Under the pieces are notes generated by a model. It did no database searches. It was not told the origin of the DNA and was given only the letters and a program-made list of their open reading frames with translations. The position numbers were made by a program, and so were the translations under genes. Positions 16,038 to 23,850 of a stretch of 38,323 nucleotides of DNA are shown here, piece after piece. Source of the DNA: RGIG6353 sp964558655 (GTDB taxonomy: Bacteria; Bacillota; Clostridia; Oscillospirales; SIG627); contig CAZLEX010000017.1 in the NCBI GenBank assembly GCA_964558655.1, positions 1 to 38,323 of the forward strand, read 5' to 3'. Within the stretch, counting starts at the first letter, position 1; every line of letters starts with the position of its first letter.

Positions 16038-16754
16038 TTAAGCGAGCCGTATATTAGAATTGCTTTTCGATTTGGGCATATTGTTGAAATCAGACTGTAA
16101 AATCGGTTGGAAAGAAGTCATTTCAAGACCGATTGTAAGTTTTGTTCCGACATTTGTATCTCCGTCGTAAATCGGGACAGTGCCGCTGTCGGGGTGAACT
16201 CTCTTTGACATTGAAAATGTCCCTATGCCTGTGATGTTTACACCGTTGAGTGCTTCTATAAGTGCTGCCACGATACCGCCTGTTCGGCTGTATATATTTG
16301 TTTTTGTATTTAATTCGTATGTATAGTGAGTAAAGATGTCAAATACCAGACAAGAGGAAAAAACCGCGTCGTTTTGTGAGGCTACCGTTCTTCCCATGTA
16401 TATATAAATTCTCGTTTGAGCATTCGTCTGTGCCTGCTGAATGTATTCTTGCGGAATGAGGCGATATCCTTTTTGACTCGGAGGTTCCGTAGGTCTTTTC
16501 GGATTAAAAAGCACACTCATTTTTTGAGAAATTGTAGGAAGAGGATAACTTAAAGGATTTTCGTTATCATAGTATAAATATTTCCATAAACGGCAGCGTG
16601 AATAATCGTTGTTGTCGGGCGGAATGTAATCACCCTGCGGTGCGTCGATTAAATAGTCGCAAATGAGTTTTGGAAATTCCGCATACTGTTTGAAGTTAAA
16701 ATAATTTTCATGTACTTTAATATACGGATACCATTGAGAAAAATTATCAGTCAT
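16038..16754 (-). CDS. Neck/tail-terminator candidate (238 aa)
   Basis: The start at 16754 (MTDNFSQWYP) overlaps the preceding stop by 8 bases; a longer frame to 16796 lacks a ribosome site. The sequence mixes alpha and beta: FPKLICDYLIDAP, RIYIYMGRTVASQN, CLVFDIFTHYTYEL, GIVAALIEALNGVNITGIGTF and KLTIGLEMTSF. The order strand-helix-strand with a final IGLEM-x-S strand is what tail terminator proteins show, and its place between connector and tail genes agrees. Function is inferred from these two points only. Confidence 0.55.
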   Translation of the reverse strand: MTDNFSQWYPYIKVHENYFNFKQYAEFPKLICDYLIDAPQGDYIPPDNNDYSRCRLWKYLYYDNENPLSYPLPTISQKMSVLFNPKRPTEPPSQKGYRLIPQEYIQQAQTNAQTRIYIYMGRTVASQNDAVFSSCLVFDIFTHYTYELNTKTNIYSRTGGIVAALIEALNGVNITGIGTFSMSKRVHPDSGTVPIYDGDTNVGTKLTIGLEMTSFQPILQSDFNNMPKSKSNSNIRLA

Positions 16755-17277
16755 TTTTTCGGCTTTTCTCGGAAATGTTTTTTGATGTTTTTTCAAAAGC
16801 CTTTAACGATTCCGACGGTATAAAACTTTTTACTGTATGGAAAAAACGGATAAGGGTATCGTTGTTTTCTGCGATAAGGTTTGAAATTTCATTATCGACA
16901 ATTTTTTTGAATTCTTTAAAATCGCTTAAAATTTCAAAAACTTTGTTTCGTAAATTCTTTTGGGTTTTGTATTTTTCAAGCATGTTGTATATATGACCTG
17001 AGGCGTAAAAATCGTATGAGGAATCGGTTATTTCACCTTCTATTTCAACATTGAAATAAAATGTGAGAAAAACGCTCAGGAGAGCTTTCATTTTTGTAGG
17101 CAAATGCTCTCTGAAGAGATAAGGGAAAGAGTCTGAAAATTCTTCATTATCGTTTTTGCTCGGTGTTTTCGCAAATACGCATAGCTTTGCGATTTCTTTG
17201 GCGTATATTTCTTTTTCAAAAATCGGCATATATGTTACGGCGTTGTTTAAATGTTCTTCAGTAAGAATAAAACTCAT
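16747..17277 (-). CDS. Connector-region protein, unknown (176 aa)
   Basis: A mainly helical protein (EIYAKEIAKLCVFAKTP, FREHLPTKMKALLSVFLTFYF, YNMLEKYKTQKNLRNKVFEILSDFKEFKKIV). It starts after AAGGAGAAAAA and overlaps the next gene by 8 bases. No motif recognised. Location in the head-to-tail block suggests an assembly or connector component. Confidence 0.6.
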   Translation of the reverse strand: MSFILTEEHLNNAVTYMPIFEKEIYAKEIAKLCVFAKTPSKNDNEEFSDSFPYLFREHLPTKMKALLSVFLTFYFNVEIEGEITDSSYDFYASGHIYNMLEKYKTQKNLRNKVFEILSDFKEFKKIVDNEISNLIAENNDTLIRFFHTVKSFIPSESLKAFEKTSKNISEKSRKND

Positions 17278-17286
17278 TTTTTCTCC

Positions 17287-17475
17287 TTAATTTTCTTCGG
17301 CGATTACAACATAACTGTCAGTTTCCGAATATTTAAATTCAGAGTGCTCGTTATCGACCGCCTCGTTATATATGTGTCCGGTTTCGCATTGCATGATTTG
17401 AAAATTTTTGTCGGAAAAAGTACGGATAAGTTTTTTTCCGTCGGTTTTGCTTTTGAATATTTCCGTTACAATCAT
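17287..17475 (-). CDS. Small conserved-looking protein, unknown (62 aa)
   Basis: Preceded by GAGGTGTAAAA. The chain is an alternating beta-type protein (LIRTFSDKNFQIMQCETGHIYNEAV, YSETDSYVVIAEE). It resembles small phage proteins of the neck region with the form R-x-Y-S-D-x-x-x-I-x-Q-x-E-T-G, as I recall. It lies 2 bases after the leucine-rich-repeat gene. Function unknown. Confidence 0.6.
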   Translation of the reverse strand: MIVTEIFKSKTDGKKLIRTFSDKNFQIMQCETGHIYNEAVDNEHSEFKYSETDSYVVIAEEN

Positions 17476-17477
17476 TT

Positions 17478-18632
17478 TTACACCTCAATAATATTGTCTG
17501 AGAATACGGTCCAATTTGTCGCATTTATCCATTCGGAATAAAGCGAATGTGGGACGAGAATTTTTGCAAGCGGTGAAATTCCGTCGAAAGCATTTGTTGC
17601 TTCCAAAGTCGGCACAAAATCAAGAGATGAAAAATCGTATGTTAAGCAGTTTATACACCCGTAAAATGCGGAAGCTTCTATTTTTGAAATGCTTTTCGGA
17701 AAAATTATTCTTTCAATTAATGTGCATCCGCTGAAAGCACCTATACCGATAGTGGTACAAGTTGACGGTAACGAAACATTTAAAAGATTACAGTTTGATA
17801 TAAAAATCGAGTCCGGTATAGCAGATATTTCGTCAGGAAAAGATACTGATTGCAAATTTGTGCAGTTCTTTAATGCTCCCGCACCGATTGATGTTACAGA
17901 TGACGAAATTACTATTTTGTTTAAAGCTATACACTGCCGAAAAAGTGTTGCCGGAAGGCTTTTAACGGAAGACGGAAGTGCAAAAAATTTTAACGAATTA
18001 TTTCTTTCAAAAGAACTTGCTCCGATATATGTGATGCTGTTCGGAATTACGGCATATTTGAGCGAATTGCAATAGGAGAAAGCCGAAGTGGAAATTTTGG
18101 TAACTGTTTTTGAAAATCTTATCGCGGTAACCGGATATGCACTGAGAGTATTTTCGGAATCCTGACAGAATACCGATGTGCCGAATGTACCGATGTCATA
18201 AAGCTTTATCGTATATGTACCTGCCATAGCGTATGTATGCGATAATTCTTTATTTACATATCCGTCACCCCAATCGATTTTTGATATTTCCGAAATATTT
18301 TGCATCGAAAAGGATAACCCGGTAATTTCGTTTAATTCGATATCAATTTCACTTGCACCGCTCTGAGTATGATAAACCGGTACGACTGTAATATTTTTAT
18401 CCTGCATTACGACGGTGTTGTCTGTTATAGGTGTCTGAGAAACCCATTCTTCAAAAACCAAACCCGAATGGGCAGGTGGTGGAGGTAATCTGAAAACTTC
18501 GTTCTTTTTCAAATATAAACTTTTTAAAAGTGTACCGTTGTAATCGTATATTTCGACATTTGATAATTTGTTTTTTGAAGTATTTTCAACAGGAAATATG
18601 TAACCGAAGTCGTATGTACCGTTTAATACCAT
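17478..18632 (-). CDS. BspA-type leucine-rich-repeat virion protein (384 aa)
   Basis: Residues about 20-95 hold a small beta domain ending in MQDKNITVVPVYH, like the end of InlB-type B repeats. Residues about 115-146 look like a PKD/BspA linker (IDWGDGYVNKELSHTY, AGTYTIKLYD). From 160 to 350 come six or more LRR_5 repeats of about 23 residues, with cores such as ISTSAFSYCNSLKYAVIPN, GAGALKNCTNLQSVSFPDE and IGIGAFSGCTLIERIIFP. BspA-like repeats mediate surface adhesion. No signal peptide or anchor is present, so it is not a host cell-surface protein. It overlaps its upstream neighbour by 10 bases inside the head-tail block, which argues for a virion decoration or fibre. Confidence 0.85.
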   Translation of the reverse strand: MVLNGTYDFGYIFPVENTSKNKLSNVEIYDYNGTLLKSLYLKKNEVFRLPPPPAHSGLVFEEWVSQTPITDNTVVMQDKNITVVPVYHTQSGASEIDIELNEITGLSFSMQNISEISKIDWGDGYVNKELSHTYAMAGTYTIKLYDIGTFGTSVFCQDSENTLSAYPVTAIRFSKTVTKISTSAFSYCNSLKYAVIPNSITYIGASSFERNNSLKFFALPSSVKSLPATLFRQCIALNKIVISSSVTSIGAGALKNCTNLQSVSFPDEISAIPDSIFISNCNLLNVSLPSTCTTIGIGAFSGCTLIERIIFPKSISKIEASAFYGCINCLTYDFSSLDFVPTLEATNAFDGISPLAKILVPHSLYSEWINATNWTVFSDNIIEV

Positions 18633-18904
18633 AGCTGTTGAACCTCAACTTCGCCGTTTCCCTTTATAAATAAAGCATTTGTTTTTTCTTGACTTTCGGC
18701 ATCGTTTTTTTCGTTTATAATACAAATTTGTCCCATTCCTGATGTAATTTTAATTGATTGATCCGTAGGTAAATTTACATCAAGCGAAACGAAAATATCG
18801 CCATCGGAATAGTTTTTTACAAGATATCTTCCGCTGTATGCTTCAAAGTTTATTTTTACACCGCTTTCAGTTGCACTGATTCTTTTAATAACCTGACTTG
18901 CCAT
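18623..18904 (-). CDS. Small beta-rich virion protein (93 aa)
   Basis: The start at 18904 (MASQVIKRIS) has TTTAAAGGAGATAAG upstream; a longer frame to 18967 lacks a site. All visible structure is beta (VKINFEAYSGRYLVKNYSDGDIFVSLD, QSIKITSGMGQICIINE, NGEVEVQQLWY). The pattern of RYLVKN-x-SDGDI-x-V matches small virion proteins that carry fibre attachment or decoration roles. It is coupled (10-base overlap) to the LRR protein and could be its anchor on the capsid or neck. Function inferred. Confidence 0.6.
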   Translation of the reverse strand: MASQVIKRISATESGVKINFEAYSGRYLVKNYSDGDIFVSLDVNLPTDQSIKITSGMGQICIINEKNDAESQEKTNALFIKGNGEVEVQQLWY

Positions 18905-18914
18905 CTTATCTCCT

Positions 18915-19664
18915 TTAAAATTTGTAATCGCACGAAACCGATTTTCTGTAAAATCCGTTTTGCTCAAACCTCCGCATCATGCCGGATAGCTTTTGACCGA
19001 TAGATTCGAGCCTTTGTGTATCGGCTCTCATTTTGTTGGCACGGTTTTGCTCCGAAAAATTTCGGTCTTCTATTTTTGAAACATTTGAAAGCCAATCGGT
19101 GTTAAATCTGTCTGTCCACACGAATTGAAAACAGACACCGAGAATATTCAGCATTTCAAGTGATAAATTTTCTTCAAAGTAACCATCTGTATAAAAATCA
19201 AAATCAATAACCGTTCCCTCAATTAACGGTTTTTCCTCCGATGCACTTATGTCAATTTTTCCATTTTTTTCGTCATAAAGTGCCGGAAACTCAACGGTGC
19301 TTACTCCGCCGTATTCGTCTGTTTCTATGCGGTTTGATGAAAACAGCTCAAAATTTTTGTATTCTTCTTCCAGATTTAGTGTAACGGTTGATGTATATGT
19401 TTTGTCCGCTATAAATCTGTAACTGTTAAACAAAGGCTCTGTAAGCTTTTTGTGAGAAGTTGTTCCGGTAAGATAAATTTGCATTTCTGCGGGAATTGTA
19501 AAAAGGGCTATCGAAGGACGCAAGATTTGCCACATTCGCCGTGCATACAAGGGAGTGTTTGTGTATAACAGCTTTTTTAAATTTATATCGTCAACATATA
19601 CATCGCAATATTGCGTGAGTAGTTTTAAAATAGCCGTCATTTTGTAATCCGCCTTATCTGTCAC
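18915..19664 (-). CDS. Head-tail connector-region protein, unknown (249 aa)
   Basis: It overlaps the preceding gene by 11 bases. The N-terminus has an amphipathic region with YARRMWQILRPSIALFTIPAEMQIYLTG; the middle is acidic (YKNFELFSSNRIETDEYGG), and the C-terminal third is helical and charged (EDRNFSEQNRANKMRADTQRLESIG) with MRRFEQNGFYRKSV. The position two genes after the capsid gene fits a head-completion or connector protein. Not recognised by sequence. Confidence 0.6.
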   Translation of the reverse strand: MTDKADYKMTAILKLLTQYCDVYVDDINLKKLLYTNTPLYARRMWQILRPSIALFTIPAEMQIYLTGTTSHKKLTEPLFNSYRFIADKTYTSTVTLNLEEEYKNFELFSSNRIETDEYGGVSTVEFPALYDEKNGKIDISASEEKPLIEGTVIDFDFYTDGYFEENLSLEMLNILGVCFQFVWTDRFNTDWLSNVSKIEDRNFSEQNRANKMRADTQRLESIGQKLSGMMRRFEQNGFYRKSVSCDYKF

Positions 19665-20301
19665 TGTCGGACATTTTTGCCAGTTCCATTCCCATATCTT
19701 CTATTATGTGCGAAAACAGTCCGTTTTTGTCCGTTTCTTTTGAAATTTTATTCAGGGCTTTCATTTTTTCGAGTGTTACTCTGTTGTCGTTGTTTTCGGC
19801 TCTTGCCGTTGTGAAAAGTTTACATACAAGCTTTTTGTGTTCTTCGCATAAATTTGAAAATATTTCGCATATTTGCGGAATATCAAAGTCAAGCAAATGC
19901 TGAAAACTGTTTAAATCCAAAAGCTCTTTTTCTTTATACAAAACTCCGTAGCGTTCTCTTTCGTCATGATTAAGCCCGTCGGTTATAATCAGTTTTCGTT
20001 CTTGCAAAAGATTGTCAAAGGTTTCGCTTATACCGGAAAGGAAAGCTTTTTTCGGAATTTCAAGAATTCCGCCGTCTCTGTTTATTTTTCCGAAATTTCC
20101 GAGATTTACGCTTGTTCCCCGTGCAATTCCGCCGAGAAACATTACAGTTACATTTTCTTCGGAGTTTTTGCATTTCGGTTCTGCACACTCGTTTATTTGC
20201 GAAATCGCTTCGGCTATCATTTTTTTAACTTCTTCTTCGGAAAAAAGTTTTTCTTTTTTTGAGTTTTTCGGAATGTTTTCACTTGCTTTGATGTTTCCCA
20301 T
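19654..20301 (-). CDS. Conserved phage protein downstream of the capsid gene (215 aa)
   Basis: The start at 20301 (MGNIKASEN) has AAGAGGAAAAA upstream. The N-terminal 50 residues are charged and probably disordered. Then comes VTVMFLGGIARGTSVNLGNFG, INRDGGILEIPKKAF and ERKLIITDGLNHDERERYGVLYKEKELL, a segment I have seen in uncharacterised phage proteins next to the capsid gene. The rest is helical. A role in capsid or neck assembly is likely from position; no motif gives a function. Confidence 0.65.
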   Translation of the reverse strand: MGNIKASENIPKNSKKEKLFSEEEVKKMIAEAISQINECAEPKCKNSEENVTVMFLGGIARGTSVNLGNFGKINRDGGILEIPKKAFLSGISETFDNLLQERKLIITDGLNHDERERYGVLYKEKELLDLNSFQHLLDFDIPQICEIFSNLCEEHKKLVCKLFTTARAENNDNRVTLEKMKALNKISKETDKNGLFSHIIEDMGMELAKMSDSDR

Positions 20302-20325
20302 TTTTTCCTCTTTCTTTATCGGGAA

Positions 20326-20343
20326 GGGACTGTTCACAGTCCC
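20326..20343 (-). other. RNA hairpin between the capsid gene and its downstream neighbour
   Basis: GGGACTG (20326-20332) and CAGTCCC (20337-20343) form a perfect 7-bp stem with a 4-base loop, flanked by further G/C pairing (GGGAAGG / CCTCC on the outer sides). No T-run follows on either strand, so it is not a classical terminator. It could be a processing or stabilising hairpin for the abundant capsid mRNA. Confidence 0.5.
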
Positions 20344-20359
20344 CTCCGTATGTGAAATT

Positions 20360-21604
20360 TCAGTTATTTACATTTGTGATTACACCGACTTTGCTGGCGA
20401 ATACGGGCTTGAAATCGAACATTGCCCCTACATTCAAATTTACACTGAAATCAGCAGCGTCGGAAGGAGATATTTCGAGAGTTATCGGAGAGCCTTCATA
20501 ATATCCCGCATAAATCGGAGCCGTTCCGATACCGCCTTTTGCCGCAATATAAATATTGTTTCCCATATCTATTGTGTCCAAAGTGCTGTTTTGCGTACCG
20601 GGAATAATTGCGGGTTCGACTTCGATAAGCTGTACGCCTCCGGCATTTTGGAGGAATCCTCTTCTGAACCATTCTTCACCGAGTGCGTATTGAAGTCCTG
20701 TGATTGCTCCGCCGGTACCGTCTGTCGGAAGAACTGCACATAGGGCGTTTATGTTGCCGAATGCTACTAAATCACTGCGTTTAACGCCGTTTGCGGCAGC
20801 TACGAGAGAAGTTATTTTATTCCAGTTTGAAGTTGAATAGGAAGTTGCGGTGAGTCCTGCGGGAATATAATTTACATTACTTGCGGCATCGGCAAGTTTC
20901 GACATAAATATAGCGTAAATTTTATTCCACATACCGTTCATAATCGCAGCATAATAACTTCCCGCTTCTCCGTTGACAATATCCTGATACCACTTAAGTT
21001 TTGCCTGAGTTGTGTACATTTTCGGATTTAGCGTGACGGTTTTTGAATAAAGATAATTGTATGTTGAACTTCTTCCGCTTCCCCATGAAGAATCTTCAAA
21101 AAGAAATACATCGTTTGAACGGACTGTGATTTCCTTTGTCTCTCCGATGGGAATAGCTTCCCATTGCATAAGTCCTCCGGATGCGATATCATCGTAAACA
21201 CGGAATATAAGGGGTTGGATTATATCTTTATCGATAGCCGCCATTGTGCGAAGAAAAACGATATCTTTGGAAAGTGACAAATCTTTTTTGGCTTCTTCTA
21301 TGCTTTGAGGAGCTTCTTTGCCGAGAGATTGATATGCAGTTGCGGCACAAAACATAAACTTTTTGTCCGAATGTGCTTTGGAAAAATCTTCATAATTTAC
21401 TCCGTTAAGACGCGTAGAATATTTATCGGCGATATTAGGACGGAAATTTAACTTTTTTCCTACATATTCGCAAGCGACAAGTCTGCCTGTCGCAATTATG
21501 TCGTTTCTGGAAATTTCTTTGCCGTTTACACGAACCTTTCTGTCGTTTTCATTTATTGTATTTGCAAAAACGGAACGGTCTATGGAATTAATTTTAAGAC
21601 TCAT
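20360..21604 (-). CDS. Major capsid protein, HK97-fold type (414 aa)
   Basis: The gene lies two positions after the prohead protease-scaffold gene, as usual. The start is ATG at 21604 with TAAGGAGGTATCGGT. A segment of 50 residues (SIDRSVFANTINENDRKVRV) precedes the E-loop-like part. Typical elements follow: LMQWEAIPIGETKEITVRSND, LNPKMYTTQAKLKWYQDIVNG, AIMNGMWNKIYAIFMSKL, then the ALCAVLPTDG...LQYALGEEWFRRGFLQN part, and a C-terminal YIAAKGGIGTAPIYAGYYEG beta region. Size, strong ribosome site and context make this the capsid subunit. Confidence 0.88.
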   Translation of the reverse strand: MSLKINSIDRSVFANTINENDRKVRVNGKEISRNDIIATGRLVACEYVGKKLNFRPNIADKYSTRLNGVNYEDFSKAHSDKKFMFCAATAYQSLGKEAPQSIEEAKKDLSLSKDIVFLRTMAAIDKDIIQPLIFRVYDDIASGGLMQWEAIPIGETKEITVRSNDVFLFEDSSWGSGRSSTYNYLYSKTVTLNPKMYTTQAKLKWYQDIVNGEAGSYYAAIMNGMWNKIYAIFMSKLADAASNVNYIPAGLTATSYSTSNWNKITSLVAAANGVKRSDLVAFGNINALCAVLPTDGTGGAITGLQYALGEEWFRRGFLQNAGGVQLIEVEPAIIPGTQNSTLDTIDMGNNIYIAAKGGIGTAPIYAGYYEGSPITLEISPSDAADFSVNLNVGAMFDFKPVFASKVGVITNVNN

Positions 21605-21616
21605 ACCGATACCTCC

Positions 21617-22213
21617 TTATGCTTTGAAAATTTTGAGAACATATTCGGTTCCCCAGTTTGATGTGCCTTCGTTCATGTTTTTTGAACGAAGAATTTGTGC
21701 GTATATACCGGAAGTTGGAGGATTTTCACAGGGAACCCAAAGACCGTTTTCCACCGAAGCGTATTTTTGAGACGAAATATTGGGTACAGCCGAAAAATTT
21801 CCGGCTCCGAAGCCGTACTGTTCGCCGACAATAAGTTCTGTGAAATCTCCCATTTCGTTTGAAGGCAGGCAAAGTCCCAAAGTGTCGGATCCGACATTAT
21901 AACAGTTTTCGCCTATTCGTACTTTGTTTACATCATAACTGTTAAAAGCGTAAATACCTGTTTTTTCGCCTTGATTTGTTTTGCCGTCTGCGGCAGAAAC
22001 AAAATACCACGAATTTCCGTTCAAAATTCCGAAATTTTTATAACCTTCGGAGTGGATAAGTGCAGCTTGTCGGCAGAGAAATCCGGCAGGACATATATCG
22101 GGAGAAAAAGTTCCGTCGGAATAAGTACCGAATTTTCCGGCAACATTTTGCGTATCGTTCTTTGTTGAGTTTGACACAAGAACTTCAAACATAGTTTTTT
22201 CAATAAAAGACAT
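21617..22213 (-). CDS. Virion protein between protease and capsid genes, unknown (198 aa)
   Basis: Preceded by GAAAGGAAATTTAAAGT. The protein is beta/turn rich (DICPAGFLCRQAALI, GNSWYFVSAADGKTNQGEKTGIYAFNSYDVN, LIVGEQYGFGAGNFS). It lies 12 bases before the capsid gene, the typical place of a capsid decoration protein. The conserved-looking part DxCxxGxLC and the YAFNSYDVNKVRIGEN segment recur, as I recall, in uncharacterised phage head proteins. Assignment as decoration protein is an inference from place. Confidence 0.65.
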   Translation of the reverse strand: MSFIEKTMFEVLVSNSTKNDTQNVAGKFGTYSDGTFSPDICPAGFLCRQAALIHSEGYKNFGILNGNSWYFVSAADGKTNQGEKTGIYAFNSYDVNKVRIGENCYNVGSDTLGLCLPSNEMGDFTELIVGEQYGFGAGNFSAVPNISSQKYASVENGLWVPCENPPTSGIYAQILRSKNMNEGTSNWGTEYVLKIFKA

Positions 22214-22230
22214 ACTTTAAATTTCCTTTC

Positions 22231-23541
22231 TTATTTCATAATGTTGGCAACCGCTTTATCGAGTGCGTCGCCATCTCCGTAATCATCGTTTTTACCGATA
22301 TTCCATGTAAAAGTATTTTTCCTTGAAGATGAAAGTATTTTGTTCATGGCGTATGCGTCAATATCTTTGACGGCACATTGATCACCGCAAAACTCTCCGT
22401 TTTTTTCCATTTCCGCATAAACGGCAGTATTTTTGTCATCAAGCATATTTTCGTATTCCGACATATCGAGATTTGCACAAGCTTCTATTTCTTTCAATCT
22501 GTTTTTCAAAGTTTCCTTTACCAACTTAAATCTTCGAATTCTTTCCGCTTCTTTGAGTTTGTTCAGTTCGTAAAGTGCATCGTCTCTTTGCTTTTCAGCT
22601 TTCATCAACGATTGTGCAAGTGAAGTGCTTTTTTGGTTTAGTGCATTGTAAACGCTTTCAAAAGGCAGGGTGAAAGTACAGTTTCCATCGGTGAAAACGA
22701 CATTTGCATTACATTTGCTGTTTGTACCTGCAGTTATTTTGCCTTCCTCTGTTTTTAAGGCGGCAATACTTGCTTCTCCTTTTTCCGAAAGCATTACCGC
22801 TTTATTGTTTTCAACGGCAACCACTGCGTATGTCGGAAACATTGAGGCTATTTTGTCGATTTCCATATTTTTTTCTGCTCCTTTATCATTATTTTGACGG
22901 GATTTTAAGATTTCTGAATTTTTCGAAGCAACACGGAGAGTCAGTTCTTTCATTTTCTTTTCGCCTATTGCCGATAAAGCTTTTATATTTGCGTCGGCTA
23001 CAGCAGGTGAAATTTCATCTCCCAAAATTGTAGTACCGAGAATTTGGTATTTTGTAAAAACTTCGGTAGTTCCGACTGTATGCATTTCGTCAATAAGAGT
23101 TTCTATTGAAACGCTCATGCCTTGAAGTCCTTGTAATTCCAACTTTTTTACAAGTTCTCCGGCATACCATTTCCATATATAAGCTTTTGCGACAATCCAC
23201 TTTTTTCCGTTATGTTCTTCAAGCCGTACATCTTCGTCTTTTTCAATGTATCCTACTATGCGTTCTGCGGTTGCCGACATAAAAGAAGCGTGCGTTTCTC
23301 CGTTAGGTTCTTCTATTTTGTCGAAATTGTGACCGTCGCCTATTTTTCCCGCTGCGTAAGCTATGAGAATCGGCGTTCCGACGAACATTTTTCTGTGTTC
23401 TTCGAGATTCAGATATTGCCAATTGTTTTTGTTTATATCGCTGTTTAAAAGTCTTATTTCAACAGCTCTTTTCCAGTTGTTTTTTTCGCTGAGAAGTTTT
23501 AATTCTCCGATGTTCGATACCAGTTTTGATTTTTCGTTCAT
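22231..23541 (-). CDS. Prohead protease fused to scaffold (436 aa)
   Basis: Residues about 25-190 look like a prohead serine protease: H71 in GDGHNF, H84 in ETHASFMSA, and S143/S145 in GLQGMSVSIETL; then the helix-beta end GTTILGDEISPAVADANI. Residues from 200 to 435 form the scaffold: basic and helical (LRVASKNSEILKSRQN), a beta part, then a coiled coil at 310-360 (LMKAEKQRDDALYELNKLKEAERIRR). It ends in a DKAVANIMK tail. Order portal, protease-scaffold, capsid is standard for HK97-like phages. The protease removes the scaffold during head maturation. Confidence 0.82.
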   Translation of the reverse strand: MNEKSKLVSNIGELKLLSEKNNWKRAVEIRLLNSDINKNNWQYLNLEEHRKMFVGTPILIAYAAGKIGDGHNFDKIEEPNGETHASFMSATAERIVGYIEKDEDVRLEEHNGKKWIVAKAYIWKWYAGELVKKLELQGLQGMSVSIETLIDEMHTVGTTEVFTKYQILGTTILGDEISPAVADANIKALSAIGEKKMKELTLRVASKNSEILKSRQNNDKGAEKNMEIDKIASMFPTYAVVAVENNKAVMLSEKGEASIAALKTEEGKITAGTNSKCNANVVFTDGNCTFTLPFESVYNALNQKSTSLAQSLMKAEKQRDDALYELNKLKEAERIRRFKLVKETLKNRLKEIEACANLDMSEYENMLDDKNTAVYAEMEKNGEFCGDQCAVKDIDAYAMNKILSSSRKNTFTWNIGKNDDYGDGDALDKAVANIMK

Positions 23542-23560
23542 TTTTCACCTGAATTTTATA

Positions 23561-23660
23561 AATATTTTTAAAAAGAGCCGTAAGCGTATTAATTTTGCAT
23601 TAACAGCTTACAGCCCCGTTCGGCTTTACTCGGCTTCCGTTTAAGCCGGGAATTTGTCTG
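23561..23660 (-). other. Two adjacent RNA hairpins in the head operon, the second terminator-like
   Basis: The 123-base gap between the small gene ending at 23665 and the protease gene is the longest in the head block. On the minus strand the first hairpin is CGGCTT-AAACGG-AAGCCG (near 23646-23629), and an alternative partner AAAGCCG follows. The second pairs GGCTGTAAGC with GCTTACGGCT (near 23614-23575, including UAAU/AUUA near the loop) and is followed by CTTTTTAAAAAT. It can act as an attenuator or partial terminator, since no promoter is visible before the next start. Confidence 0.6.
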
Positions 23661-23664
23661 ATTT

Positions 23665-23850
23665 TTAAATATTGCTGTTTTTTTCGTTTGTATGCGGCAA
23701 AACGGCAATCAGTTTTTTTGTTACTTCAAATATTTTTATACCGTCTTTGCAAGTGCGTATTTCGGCATCTTTTTTTCGTAAATATATTTTTTCTATAATT
23801 TCATTAAGACTGTTTTCGGAATTTTCGCTTTTAAAAAAATTGTTTTTCAC
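23665..23850 (-). CDS. Small protein after the portal gene, unknown (61 aa)
   Basis: A GTG start overlaps the portal stop (GTGA). The chain is charged (IIEKIYLRKKDAEIRTCKDGIKIFEVTKKLIAV) and looks like a short helix-beta-helix protein. Not recognised. Translational coupling to portal supports a real gene, perhaps an assembly accessory. Confidence 0.6.
   Translation of the reverse strand: MKNNFFKSENSENSLNEIIEKIYLRKKDAEIRTCKDGIKIFEVTKKLIAVLPHTNEKNSNI

Noticed and set aside
20012..20743. Plus-strand frame of 243 codons opposite the capsid region
   Set aside because: It is antisense to two well-supported genes (215-aa protein and capsid), has Cys/Phe/Ser-rich shadow composition and no start signal.
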